Notes: generated from the sequence alone by a model not told the origin. A DNA stretch of 6,942 nt from Candidatus Nomurabacteria bacterium (GCA_943350065.1 CALQZZ010000028.1:1-6942); one strand, 5' to 3'; counted from the first letter of the stretch, positions 1 through 6,080 are shown. Program-made: numbers and translations.

Positions 1-19
1 ACTTTTCAACTTAAAAGAG

Positions 20-25
20 TATACT
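20..25 (+). promoter_or_regulatory. Possible -10 box (TATACT) upstream of nusA
   Basis: TATACT lies in a TATACTATAT 10-mer that recurs exactly at 6081-6090, ahead of another gene. A -35 box at normal spacing would fall at or beyond the left window edge, so it cannot be judged. Transcription would begin near 32 and run straight into the terminator hairpin at 34-59. The box is therefore either the promoter of an attenuated nusA transcript or a chance AT-rich match. Confidence 0.4.
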
Positions 26-33
26 ATATTTAT

Positions 34-59
34 AAGTCCGTTATGAAACGGGCTTTTTT
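34..59 (+). terminator. Rho-independent terminator or attenuator before nusA
   Basis: The stem AAGTCCGTT (34-42) pairs with AACGGGCTT (47-55) with one G-U wobble, around the loop ATGA. A run of T continues to 59. It could end a gene that lies left of the window (rimP is the usual neighbour of nusA). Because a TATACT box sits just upstream, it could instead attenuate the nusA transcript. Confidence 0.75.
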
Positions 60-116
60 AGTAGCCTCCTTCGCATAAAGCTTTGGACGGCCAAGAAAAT
101 TTAATAATAATTTAAT

Positions 117-122
117 AAAGGA
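117..122 (+). promoter_or_regulatory. Ribosome binding site of nusA
   Basis: AAAGGA lies 8 nt before the ATG at 131. It is the only convincing Shine-Dalgarno sequence before any of the five genes here, and it supports that start. Just upstream, AATTTAATA is repeated directly at 98-106 and 109-117, which leaves an A/T-rich, probably unstructured leader. Confidence 0.75.
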
Positions 123-130
123 ATTACAAC

Positions 131-1330
131 ATGTTAGACCTAAAAACAATGAAGTCAGCTCTAGAGCAACTAGAGGAAGAACGCAAAATACCAAAAGAAA
201 AAATAATTGAAGCCATCGAGCAAGCCATGGCTGCTGCTTATAAAAAAGATTACGGAAAGAAAGGACAAATAGTCCGTGCAAAATTTGATATAGAAACAGG
301 ACAAACCGATTTTTACCAAGTAAAAATCGTCGTTGATGAAAGCCTAGTACGTATCGAAGAAGCAAAAGAAGGTGAAGAGGAAGAAGAATACTCAGTCATT
401 ACTGAAGGAGACGAAAGACCAAGATTCAATTCTGAGCACCATATTTTACTCGAAGATGCTAAAAAAATGAAAAAAGGTGTGGAATTAAACGATGAAATGA
501 TTTTTCCACTTGAACAAAAAGATGATTATGGCCGTATTGCTGCTCAGACAGCCAAACAAGTCATTATTCAACGTATTCGTGAAGCAGAACGTACATCTAT
601 CATGGATGAATATGGTACAAAAGAAGGAGAAATCGTCTCTGGAGTTGTCCAAAAGATCGAAAGAGGTAATATTTATATCGATTTTAGCCGTGCGACAGGT
701 GTCTTACCTGCTGAAGAACAAATTCCTGGTGAATTTTTCCGCCGTGGCCAAAGAATCCGTGCTTATCTATACTCTGTCGAAGAAAGTCCACGTGGAATCA
801 ACCTTCGAATGTCTCGTACACATCCAAAATTCCTAGAAAAACTCTTTGCTATTGAGGCACCAGAAGTCACTAGTGGTGTCGTGGAAATCAAAAGTATCGC
901 CCGTGAAGCTGGAAGCCGTTCAAAAATGGCAGTTCATTCAAATGATGAGCACATTGACCCAGTCGGCTCATGTGTCGGTCAAAAAGGAACTCGTGTAAAT
1001 ACAGTGACTAGTGAATTGGGAAATGAAAAAATTGATATTATACCTTGGTCAGCTGATCCAAAAGAATATGTCGCCAATTCTATCTCCCCTGCAAAAGTTC
1101 TTTCAATCGACATCAATGAAGCTGAACATAAAGCAATCATTGAAGTCGCCGAAGATCAACTTTCACTCGCTATCGGTAAAGGAGGACAAAATGTCCGCCT
1201 CGCCGCTAAACTCACAGGATGGAGAATCGACATTAAAGGTAAAGGTGGAGCGGAGGTCGCTTCCACTGACGGAGAAAAAGTCGAAGTCGCCGAAGAAGTA
1301 GAAGAAGCTATTGAAAAGACTGAAGAATAA
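131..1330 (+). CDS. nusA: Transcription termination/antitermination factor NusA
   Basis: NusA binds RNA polymerase and nascent RNA and modulates pausing, termination and antitermination in the cytoplasm. The 399 residues show the family order. An N-terminal polymerase-binding domain (about 1-130) is followed by the link GRIAAQTAKQVI (134-145) and an S1 domain (about 163-228). KH1 carries GQKG at 283-286. KH2 carries GKGG at 349-352, followed by QNVRLAAKLTGWRIDI. There are no C-terminal acidic repeat domains as in the longer E. coli protein; instead a Glu-rich tail covers about 380-399. An acidic, low-complexity insertion (about 76-104, with EGEEEEE) interrupts the N-terminal domain. The ATG is supported by AAAGGA 8 nt upstream. 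The gene ends 27 nt before a strong terminator and is followed by a convergent gene, not infB. The family assignment is firm. Confidence 0.97.
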   Translation: MLDLKTMKSALEQLEEERKIPKEKIIEAIEQAMAAAYKKDYGKKGQIVRAKFDIETGQTDFYQVKIVVDESLVRIEEAKEGEEEEEYSVITEGDERPRFNSEHHILLEDAKKMKKGVELNDEMIFPLEQKDDYGRIAAQTAKQVIIQRIREAERTSIMDEYGTKEGEIVSGVVQKIERGNIYIDFSRATGVLPAEEQIPGEFFRRGQRIRAYLYSVEESPRGINLRMSRTHPKFLEKLFAIEAPEVTSGVVEIKSIAREAGSRSKMAVHSNDEHIDPVGSCVGQKGTRVNTVTSELGNEKIDIIPWSADPKEYVANSISPAKVLSIDINEAEHKAIIEVAEDQLSLAIGKGGQNVRLAAKLTGWRIDIKGKGGAEVASTDGEKVEVAEEVEEAIEKTEE

Positions 1331-1357
1331 AAATTCTTCTTAATACAAAACAAAAAA

Positions 1358-1382
1358 GCCCCGCCTTACGGCGGGGCTTTTT
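1358..1382. terminator. Strong bidirectional terminator between nusA and the surface-protein gene
   Basis: A perfect 8-bp stem GCCCCGCC/GGCGGGGC encloses the loop TTAC. It has T5 on the right (1378-1382) and A6 on the left (1352-1357), so it works in both orientations. It lies 27 nt after the nusA stop and 9 nt after the stop of the minus-strand gene. It is by far the most GC-rich spot in its surroundings. Confidence 0.95.
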
Positions 1383-1391
1383 AATGTCTTA

Positions 1392-4300
1392 TTACATATT
1401 TACAGTATTACTATCTTCTTTTTCCTTTTTCTTTAATTTCCAATTTGAATACATTTTTGCAATAGCAATTATTAAGAATAATATTATTATTGCAATAGTG
1501 ATTTTACTTGCCATAGTATTCAACAAAGAAGAATCTATACTCAATGCTGCCGCAGCGCTAAGATTTTTAGAACCGCCTTGTCTCAATAAATTATTGATAG
1601 CATTCTTGAAATTAGTCTCGGCTGTCTTTAGCATCGCACCATCTTTAGAATTTCTAGCTTTCAAAATTCCTTCATATGCTTTTTGTAAAGCTTGAGTAGC
1701 GGATACTCTCGCTTTCAATTGAGCAGGGTCTATCTTCATTTGTTGTGTAGCAGTAGGTTTTACTTTTGAAAGATCGAGTGGCTTGATAGGACCTTTTAAT
1801 TTAGCTTTAGCAGGAACAATATCAAAAGATGAATTTTTTAAATTATTTATCTCTGCTTGTAGATCTTTTTTTGATAAACCACTATTTTTCAAACTAGCAG
1901 TAATTTTTGCTGTGCTTGTAGGAGTTACTGTTATTGAAGCTGGCATACCTATCGGAGTAGTAATTGATTGGGGAGTTGACCAAGCACAGAATGTCATTTT
2001 TGTGGTTCCTATATTAGGAGATTCTGGATCTGGATCCATTATACATCTTTGTCTCCAATAATATGTATTACCAGGAAGAAGGTATGGGATTTCTGTAGTA
2101 GCTTTATTGGTTAACACTGGAAGCGCTGTCGTACCATAGATATCATAGCTAATTGGTATCGCCAAATTTGGATATGTATTTGGAGTAGCAATTGTTTTTA
2201 CGTTAAATCCGTAATCACCAGAGCTTGCAGCAAATGTTAATGTGGTTGTTTTTTTATCTTGGCTTTGTGCTATGCTAATACTTGCTGTGCCAGTGCTTGT
2301 GACTATTATCGGTGTATTTGTAGTAAATACGATTTTATTTGTAGCATTTGATGCTAAGAAGTTTATTCCGAGTGTATCTACCATTTTAGGATAATCGCTA
2401 TTAAGAATATTAATATTACTTAGCAAACCTGATGCATTATCATTATTAATAAGATTTTCAACAAAAGAGGCCCAAGTATAAATTCCAGCAGGTAAACTTT
2501 GATCATACATAGTAGTCATAAAAGGTGAATCAGATTCTAATTCGTTAAAATCACCGTTTGATAAACCAATAGCAACATAGGATAATCTAGCACTATTTAT
2601 ATTTTCTTTTATTGTATTAGTGATAATAGCACCAGAATCATAATTTTTTTCTGGAACTATTTTACGTAACAAGAAAGTATTATTTTCAGTAGTAGCAATA
2701 TTACCATCTCTAGCCACAGTAGGATCAATAGTGACTCCGTCTAATTTTGGTAATTTATCAAAGTCAGCAATATTTTTTACCATATCTACTACATATCCTG
2801 TAGTTGGTTTTGCTACACGTCCTGTTGTACTACTAGTAGTAGCAACATTGCTTCTTGTCCAAACAGGTCTTGCTGTCTGGAAAGGCACATTTGGAGCAGG
2901 TACAGTCACTACCCCACCGGAATAAATACTTTTACGAATTGGATTACTACTACTATCCAAAGCTCTAACTCTCCAATAAATACCAGAATCAGTACCATCA
3001 ATATTAACTCCGGCAGTACCAGTAGCCCCTACTACTCCTATTGTACTATTGTTTGCAATAGTATTTAAAAAGTTTGCAGCAGTATGGGTTGATCCTGTAT
3101 TAGAAGAGTTGAAAGAGCTTAATCCAAAATCATACTGAAAACCTACGCGATTTGGACTAAGATCATTCGAATTTGATGCTGAAATATTTGTTATTACATG
3201 GGTTTTCACTGGAATGGAAATTGGATTTCCTGTTTGATTTGGAGCTGTATAATTAAAGATTGTGCCATCAGTAAAAGGTGTATTATCTGGAATTGGCCTA
3301 AAAGCATATTGTATTTCGAATTTTGAAGAATCATTAATACCAAATTTTGGTTCGAACTCTATAAATTCATAACCGTGACGATAACCACCTGTAAAAGAAC
3401 CATTGTATGGAATAGTGCTAGGTGCTGGTGAAGGATTACAATCACCAGGTATGAAACCATAGCTATCAGTAAAATAAATATGTCCAGCAATAGTTTGACA
3501 TGTAGGATCATTCACAGACGGTTGACCAATCCAAAAACCGTCACCTTGTTTTATAACAACTGGCCCAGGAATCACATTTCCATTTGCATCGAGTGGTTGA
3601 ACAGACCAAAAGTATGAAACCATAGATCTACCTGTAAATGTATATGTATTAGCATTTAATACAGGAATATCTATTTCATTGTTCGGATAACTAGACAAGT
3701 TATCGTCTATACCTAGAGGATTACTAGCTACTCTAATGTTTAAATGATAAGCCACTGCATTCGGAGCGAGAGCTGGCTTGACCCAATTCAATGTTACAGG
3801 AATAGAAGGCAACATTGATGCAGGATTATCCATGGTTAGATAATTTAATGGATACCATTTTGAATTAGAAGCAAAATTATTTACCCAAGCATTAGATAAA
3901 AAAGTTTTAAAGGTACCAGCCAAAGAATTGTTCCAGAGTTGTACGTTCGAAAAAATACCTGTTGGTGGCCAAACTACGTGAGTAGTAAAATCTAAATAAC
4001 TAAACACTTGCGGAACATTTCCATTTGCATCTATAGATACAGTATTATCATTACTTGTTCCATTCACAATAGGACCATTTAAATTTAAATTTCCAATAGA
4101 AAATGGATCATTTACAGGAATTGGGGAATTTGTATTCTGTCCTAAAACCTGTTGTGAAGAATTATCAGGATAAGCCTTAAAAACATATTGATTATGCTCA
4201 GTAGGACTCATATCAGGAACAGGACTTACAATATCTTGATTAATAAAGAAAGCTACTCTACGTATTGAAACATCGTGTTCGTGAAGTGCACAGATAGTCT

Positions 4301-4583
4301 CAGAATACACAGTTTCAAGATCATTTTGGCCACTTGGGCCTGTACTACTAGGCACATCATCATTATATGTAATACATTCATTAGCTCCACTACCACAACC
4401 CTGACCTTTTGCACAAGACCATACTTGGCATTTTCCAATATCTTGACCTTTTGAATTTTTTTTAGCAGGAGCCTCACATGCAAAAGTTAAGTTATAACCC
4501 AACACTAAAACTGCGATTAATAAAAACTTTGAAACTGTGATTAGATTTTTTCCTTCTATCAGTTTCGAGAAATAATTTTTCAT
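1392..4583 (-). CDS. Large exported surface protein: Cys-rich N-terminus, Fn3-like modules, C-terminal membrane anchor
   Basis: I recognise no named family for this 1063-residue protein. The N-terminus has a long basic segment (1-20), then a hydrophobic core (about 21-35, LLIAVLVLGYNLTFA) ending at Cys36, consistent with a signal peptide. Six cysteines follow at 36, 52, 57, 63, 70 and 98. Four more occur as two close pairs, 362/382 and 847/866. The body is rich in Asn, Ser, Thr and Pro. Three places resemble the core strand of fibronectin-III-like domains: YFWSVQPLDANGN (324-336), IYWRVRALDSSSN (535-547) and YYWRQRCIMDPDPE (841-854). A helical stretch (about 955-1000) precedes a transmembrane helix (1028-1042) and a Lys-rich tail, the expected topology of a wall- or membrane-anchored protein facing outward. 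An adhesive or structural surface role is inference. The start codon lacks a Shine-Dalgarno sequence. Confidence 0.9.
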   Translation of the reverse strand: MKNYFSKLIEGKNLITVSKFLLIAVLVLGYNLTFACEAPAKKNSKGQDIGKCQVWSCAKGQGCGSGANECITYNDDVPSSTGPSGQNDLETVYSETICALHEHDVSIRRVAFFINQDIVSPVPDMSPTEHNQYVFKAYPDNSSQQVLGQNTNSPIPVNDPFSIGNLNLNGPIVNGTSNDNTVSIDANGNVPQVFSYLDFTTHVVWPPTGIFSNVQLWNNSLAGTFKTFLSNAWVNNFASNSKWYPLNYLTMDNPASMLPSIPVTLNWVKPALAPNAVAYHLNIRVASNPLGIDDNLSSYPNNEIDIPVLNANTYTFTGRSMVSYFWSVQPLDANGNVIPGPVVIKQGDGFWIGQPSVNDPTCQTIAGHIYFTDSYGFIPGDCNPSPAPSTIPYNGSFTGGYRHGYEFIEFEPKFGINDSSKFEIQYAFRPIPDNTPFTDGTIFNYTAPNQTGNPISIPVKTHVITNISASNSNDLSPNRVGFQYDFGLSSFNSSNTGSTHTAANFLNTIANNSTIGVVGATGTAGVNIDGTDSGIYWRVRALDSSSNPIRKSIYSGGVVTVPAPNVPFQTARPVWTRSNVATTSSTTGRVAKPTTGYVVDMVKNIADFDKLPKLDGVTIDPTVARDGNIATTENNTFLLRKIVPEKNYDSGAIITNTIKENINSARLSYVAIGLSNGDFNELESDSPFMTTMYDQSLPAGIYTWASFVENLINNDNASGLLSNINILNSDYPKMVDTLGINFLASNATNKIVFTTNTPIIVTSTGTASISIAQSQDKKTTTLTFAASSGDYGFNVKTIATPNTYPNLAIPISYDIYGTTALPVLTNKATTEIPYLLPGNTYYWRQRCIMDPDPESPNIGTTKMTFCAWSTPQSITTPIGMPASITVTPTSTAKITASLKNSGLSKKDLQAEINNLKNSSFDIVPAKAKLKGPIKPLDLSKVKPTATQQMKIDPAQLKARVSATQALQKAYEGILKARNSKDGAMLKTAETNFKNAINNLLRQGGSKNLSAAAALSIDSSLLNTMASKITIAIIILFLIIAIAKMYSNWKLKKKEKEDSNTVNM

Positions 4584-4637
4584 AATAATTTTTTTATAAC
4601 TATAATTAGCGCACCTTGACCCCTTTAATAATGTATA

Positions 4638-4666
4638 ATTATACCTAAAATAAAAATAGGATGCAA
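4638..4666 (-). promoter_or_regulatory. Likely promoter of the surface-protein gene
   Basis: Read on the minus strand, TTGCAT (4666-4661) is followed after 17 bp by a consensus TATAAT (4643-4638). This predicts a start near 4631 and a leader of about 48 nt before the ATG at 4583. The -10 box lies in the perfect palindrome GTATAATTATAC (4633-4644), so it also reads TATAAT on the plus strand. The -35 box matches the consensus only in TTG. Confidence 0.5.
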
Positions 4667-4668
4667 CA

Positions 4669-4681
4669 ACCTTGTCAAGGT
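4669..4681. repeat. Palindrome ACCTTG-T-CAAGGT in the divergent intergenic region
   Basis: A perfect 6-bp inverted repeat around a single T. Its right part, GTCAAGGT (4674-4681), is also the reverse complement of ACCTTGAC at 4613-4620, so the two copies bracket the surface-gene promoter. It could be an operator or a decayed relative of the adjacent REP hairpin, which shares the TTGAC/GTCAA core. Confidence 0.5.
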
Positions 4682-4693
4682 ATCAGGACCAGT

Positions 4694-4716
4694 GTGTCAA
4701 AGGGCATCTTTGACAC
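4694..4716. repeat. Upstream REP hairpin, perfect 9-bp stem
   Basis: GTGTCAAAG (4694-4702) pairs perfectly with CTTTGACAC (4708-4716) around the 5-nt loop GGCAT. There is no T-run, so it is not a terminator. It faces the downstream copy in inverse orientation. Its right arm contains the TTGACA that serves as the -35 box of the transposase gene. Confidence 0.85.
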
Positions 4717-4738
4717 GAGTAATTCAATCGAATACAAT
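4710..4738 (+). promoter_or_regulatory. Promoter of the transposase gene, -35 box inside the REP hairpin
   Basis: TTGACA (4710-4715) is an exact -35 consensus. After 17 bp comes TACAAT (4733-4738), one base from the -10 consensus. The ATG lies only 8 nt beyond, at 4747, so the predicted transcript starts at or within a base or two of the start codon and is leaderless. The interval to the ATG is an AT alternation without any Shine-Dalgarno sequence. Confidence 0.7.
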
Positions 4739-4746
4739 ATATATAT

Positions 4747-5373
4747 ATGAATAATAGGGATTATAAAAAATTTACAACTGGAAAAATATTTCACGTCTAT
4801 AACAGAGGCAATAATAAGGAGAAAGTATTTTTAGATGAACAAGACTATAAAGCTTTTTTATTTAGACTTGGATTATGTTTAGGATTTATAGAGCAAGAGC
4901 TAAATCAAGAAAAATTACTTTCGCTTCCCTATTCCAGAATTAGAATAATGGAAACAAAGAAAAATAGCTTTAAATTACACTCATTTTGCTTAATGTCGAA
5001 TCATTTTCATTTTTTAATTGAACAAGAGACTGATCTACCAATCTCAAGACTAATTTCAAAACTTTGTACAAGTTATGCAAAATATTTCAATAAAAAATAC
5101 AAAAGAGTTGGCCATGTTTTTCAAGATCAATTTAAAGCAGTCTTAATCGAAAGCAACCCTCAATTAATGTGGGTATCGGCATATATACATATGAATCCTG
5201 TAAAAGATAATATTGTAAAAGAACCAGAAAACTATGCGTGGAGTAGTTATAAAGATTTTATAGAAAATAGAAATTTACCAATAATTACCAAGAATTTATT
5301 AATTGAAACCTTTGGAGATCTAGAAAAATTTAAAACTGAAACATTAAACTTTGATGCCAAAGATGCCCTTTGA
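4747..5373 (+). CDS. REP-associated tyrosine transposase (RAYT, IS200-like Y1 family)
   Basis: This is a single-strand DNA transposase of the HUH type, expected to recognise, cut and rejoin REP hairpins through a covalent tyrosine-DNA intermediate. The 208 residues show the family's N-terminal FHVYNRGNNKEKVF (15-28) and the HUH motif in MSNHFHFLIE (83-92; H86, H88). The helix SKLCTSYAKYFN and RVGHVFQDQFKAVLI (120-134) follow. The C-terminal YIHMNPVK holds the likely nucleophile Y146 with N150 four residues on, as expected for REP-type members. All motifs are intact, so the enzyme is probably active. The stop codon TGA (5371-5373) lies inside the downstream REP hairpin. The start is fixed by the family N-terminus and by the promoter ending 8 nt before. 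Some databases simply call this family transposase IS200-like. Confidence 0.95.
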   Translation: MNNRDYKKFTTGKIFHVYNRGNNKEKVFLDEQDYKAFLFRLGLCLGFIEQELNQEKLLSLPYSRIRIMETKKNSFKLHSFCLMSNHFHFLIEQETDLPISRLISKLCTSYAKYFNKKYKRVGHVFQDQFKAVLIESNPQLMWVSAYIHMNPVKDNIVKEPENYAWSSYKDFIENRNLPIITKNLLIETFGDLEKFKTETLNFDAKDAL

Positions 5374-5377
5374 CATC
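5353..5377. repeat. Downstream inverted REP hairpin overlapping the transposase stop
   Basis: GATGCCAAAG (5353-5362) pairs with CTTTGACATC (5368-5377) with one C-A mismatch (5357/5373), around the loop ATGCC. The loop is the reverse complement of the upstream loop GGCAT. The last six codons and the stop of the transposase gene are written inside it; the Asp-Ala-Lys-Asp-Ala-Leu end is a product of the repeat. Confidence 0.85.
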
Positions 5378-5402
5378 ACTAGTAAAAATTAAAATCTAAG
5401 TA

Positions 5403-5408
5403 TATAAT
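5403..5408 (+). promoter_or_regulatory. -10 box of ppa; leaderless start predicted
   Basis: A consensus TATAAT ends 8 nt before the ppa ATG at 5417, the same gap as for the transposase gene. No Shine-Dalgarno sequence is present. The expected -35 position (about 5380-5385, TAGTAA) is a poor match and lies at the edge of the REP element. The TTGACA in that REP (5370-5375) is 27 bp away, too far for a normal promoter. Confidence 0.55.
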
Positions 5409-5416
5409 ATAATTCT

Positions 5417-6001
5417 ATGGCAAATATAAATCAAAAACCTTCAAAATATATGTACAATCTTTTGCATGTGCTTCCAGCATTTGCAGATGAGAGTAAAAAT
5501 GTAGTCAATGTTATTGTCGAAGTTTCAGCTGGTAGTATTAATAAATATGAATTAATTACCGAATCAGGCCAATTGAAACTTGATCGCGTCGGTTATTCTT
5601 CACTCGCCTACCCTTTCACTTATGGAGCAATTCCTATGACTTGGGATGAAGATGGAGACCCTCTCGATGTCGAAATCGTAAATATTACTGAGCCATTGGT
5701 TCCTGGTTCACTCGTCGAAGCTCGTATCATAGGTATAATGAAATTCATTGATGGCGGTGAAGTAGATGACAAAATCATCGCAGTCTTAAATGACGACAAA
5801 CGCTCAGATCATATCAAAAGTTATAAAGACCTCGGTGAATACTGGGAAAAAGAAACGAAATATTACTGGGAAAATTATAAAGCCTTAAAGAAACCTGGTA
5901 CTGGTGTCGTTGAAACTTTCTACGACGTCGATGAATCAATAAAAGTTATTAAGGAATGCGAAGAAAGATACACAAAAGATTACGCTCCGAAACTAGATTA
6001 A
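5417..6001 (+). CDS. ppa: Inorganic pyrophosphatase, family I
   Basis: This cytoplasmic, metal-dependent enzyme hydrolyses diphosphate to two phosphates and pulls nucleic acid and aminoacyl-tRNA synthesis forward. The 194 residues carry the family signature DGDPLDV (79-85). By position against the E. coli enzyme, the active-site set appears complete: E35, K43 and E45 in KYE, R57, Y65, Y69, D79, D81, D84, D112, D117, K119 and Y154-K155. The N-terminus is slightly extended relative to E. coli, with MANINQKPSKYMYNLLHVLP before the conserved core. The ATG follows a TATAAT box by only 8 nt, so translation probably starts on a leaderless mRNA. The gene stands alone: the transposase unit lies upstream and a bidirectional terminator begins 4 nt after the stop. 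Confidence 0.98.
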   Translation: MANINQKPSKYMYNLLHVLPAFADESKNVVNVIVEVSAGSINKYELITESGQLKLDRVGYSSLAYPFTYGAIPMTWDEDGDPLDVEIVNITEPLVPGSLVEARIIGIMKFIDGGEVDDKIIAVLNDDKRSDHIKSYKDLGEYWEKETKYYWENYKALKKPGTGVVETFYDVDESIKVIKECEERYTKDYAPKLD

Positions 6002-6005
6002 GTTT

Positions 6006-6042
6006 ACTAAAAAAACCATTACACTGTAATGGTTTTTTTAGT
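6006..6042. terminator. Bidirectional terminator after ppa
   Basis: A 17-bp perfect stem runs 6006-6022 against 6026-6042 with a 3-nt loop ACT. The core is CCATTAC/GTAATGG, flanked by seven A on the left (6009-6015) and seven T on the right (6033-6039). It ends ppa transcription, and its symmetry would also stop minus-strand transcription. Confidence 0.92.
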
Positions 6043-6080
6043 TTTTAACTTACATCACAAAAACTTCATTTGCTTTAGTG

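Larger units (their letters stand above)
4691..5380 (+). mobile_element. REP-associated transposase unit (transposase gene with an inverted REP pair)
   Basis: The transposase gene lies between two hairpins, 4694-4716 and 5353-5377, that are inverted copies of each other. The reverse complement of the right copy shares the loop GGCAT and the flanking CAAAG/CTTTG arms with the left copy: 20 of 23 bases agree over the core by my reading. AGTG precedes both hairpins outwardly (4691-4694 and, on the minus strand, 5380-5377). The right copy has one extra base between AGTG and TGTC. This is the arrangement of a RAYT gene with its REP/inverse-REP pair. The exact ends are estimated from where the similarity stops. 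Confidence 0.75.

Noticed and set aside
30..365. Minus-strand open frame of 111 codons over the nusA 5' end
   Set aside because: It lies across the nusA terminator and coding start, has low-complexity Leu/Phe content from reading A-rich codons in reverse, and shows no protein-like motifs.
1384..1695. Plus-strand open frame of 103 codons opposite the surface-protein C-terminus
   Set aside because: It is the mirror of the transmembrane and Ala-rich coding region, starts directly after the bidirectional terminator and has no ribosome site.
4616..4645. Plus-strand promoter TTGACC - 18 bp - TATACC
   Set aside because: Both boxes deviate from consensus, and a far better promoter for the only downstream gene lies at 4710-4738. 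The plus-strand match is largely a by-product of the palindromic minus-strand -10 box.
4694..4716. Upstream REP hairpin as a terminator
   Set aside because: The stem is perfect but no T-run follows, the pair is inverted around a RAYT gene, and it overlaps a promoter instead of following a gene.
4739..4748. (AT)n alternation before the transposase ATG as a microsatellite
   Set aside because: Only five dinucleotide units, and it is explained as the spacer between the -10 box and the start codon.
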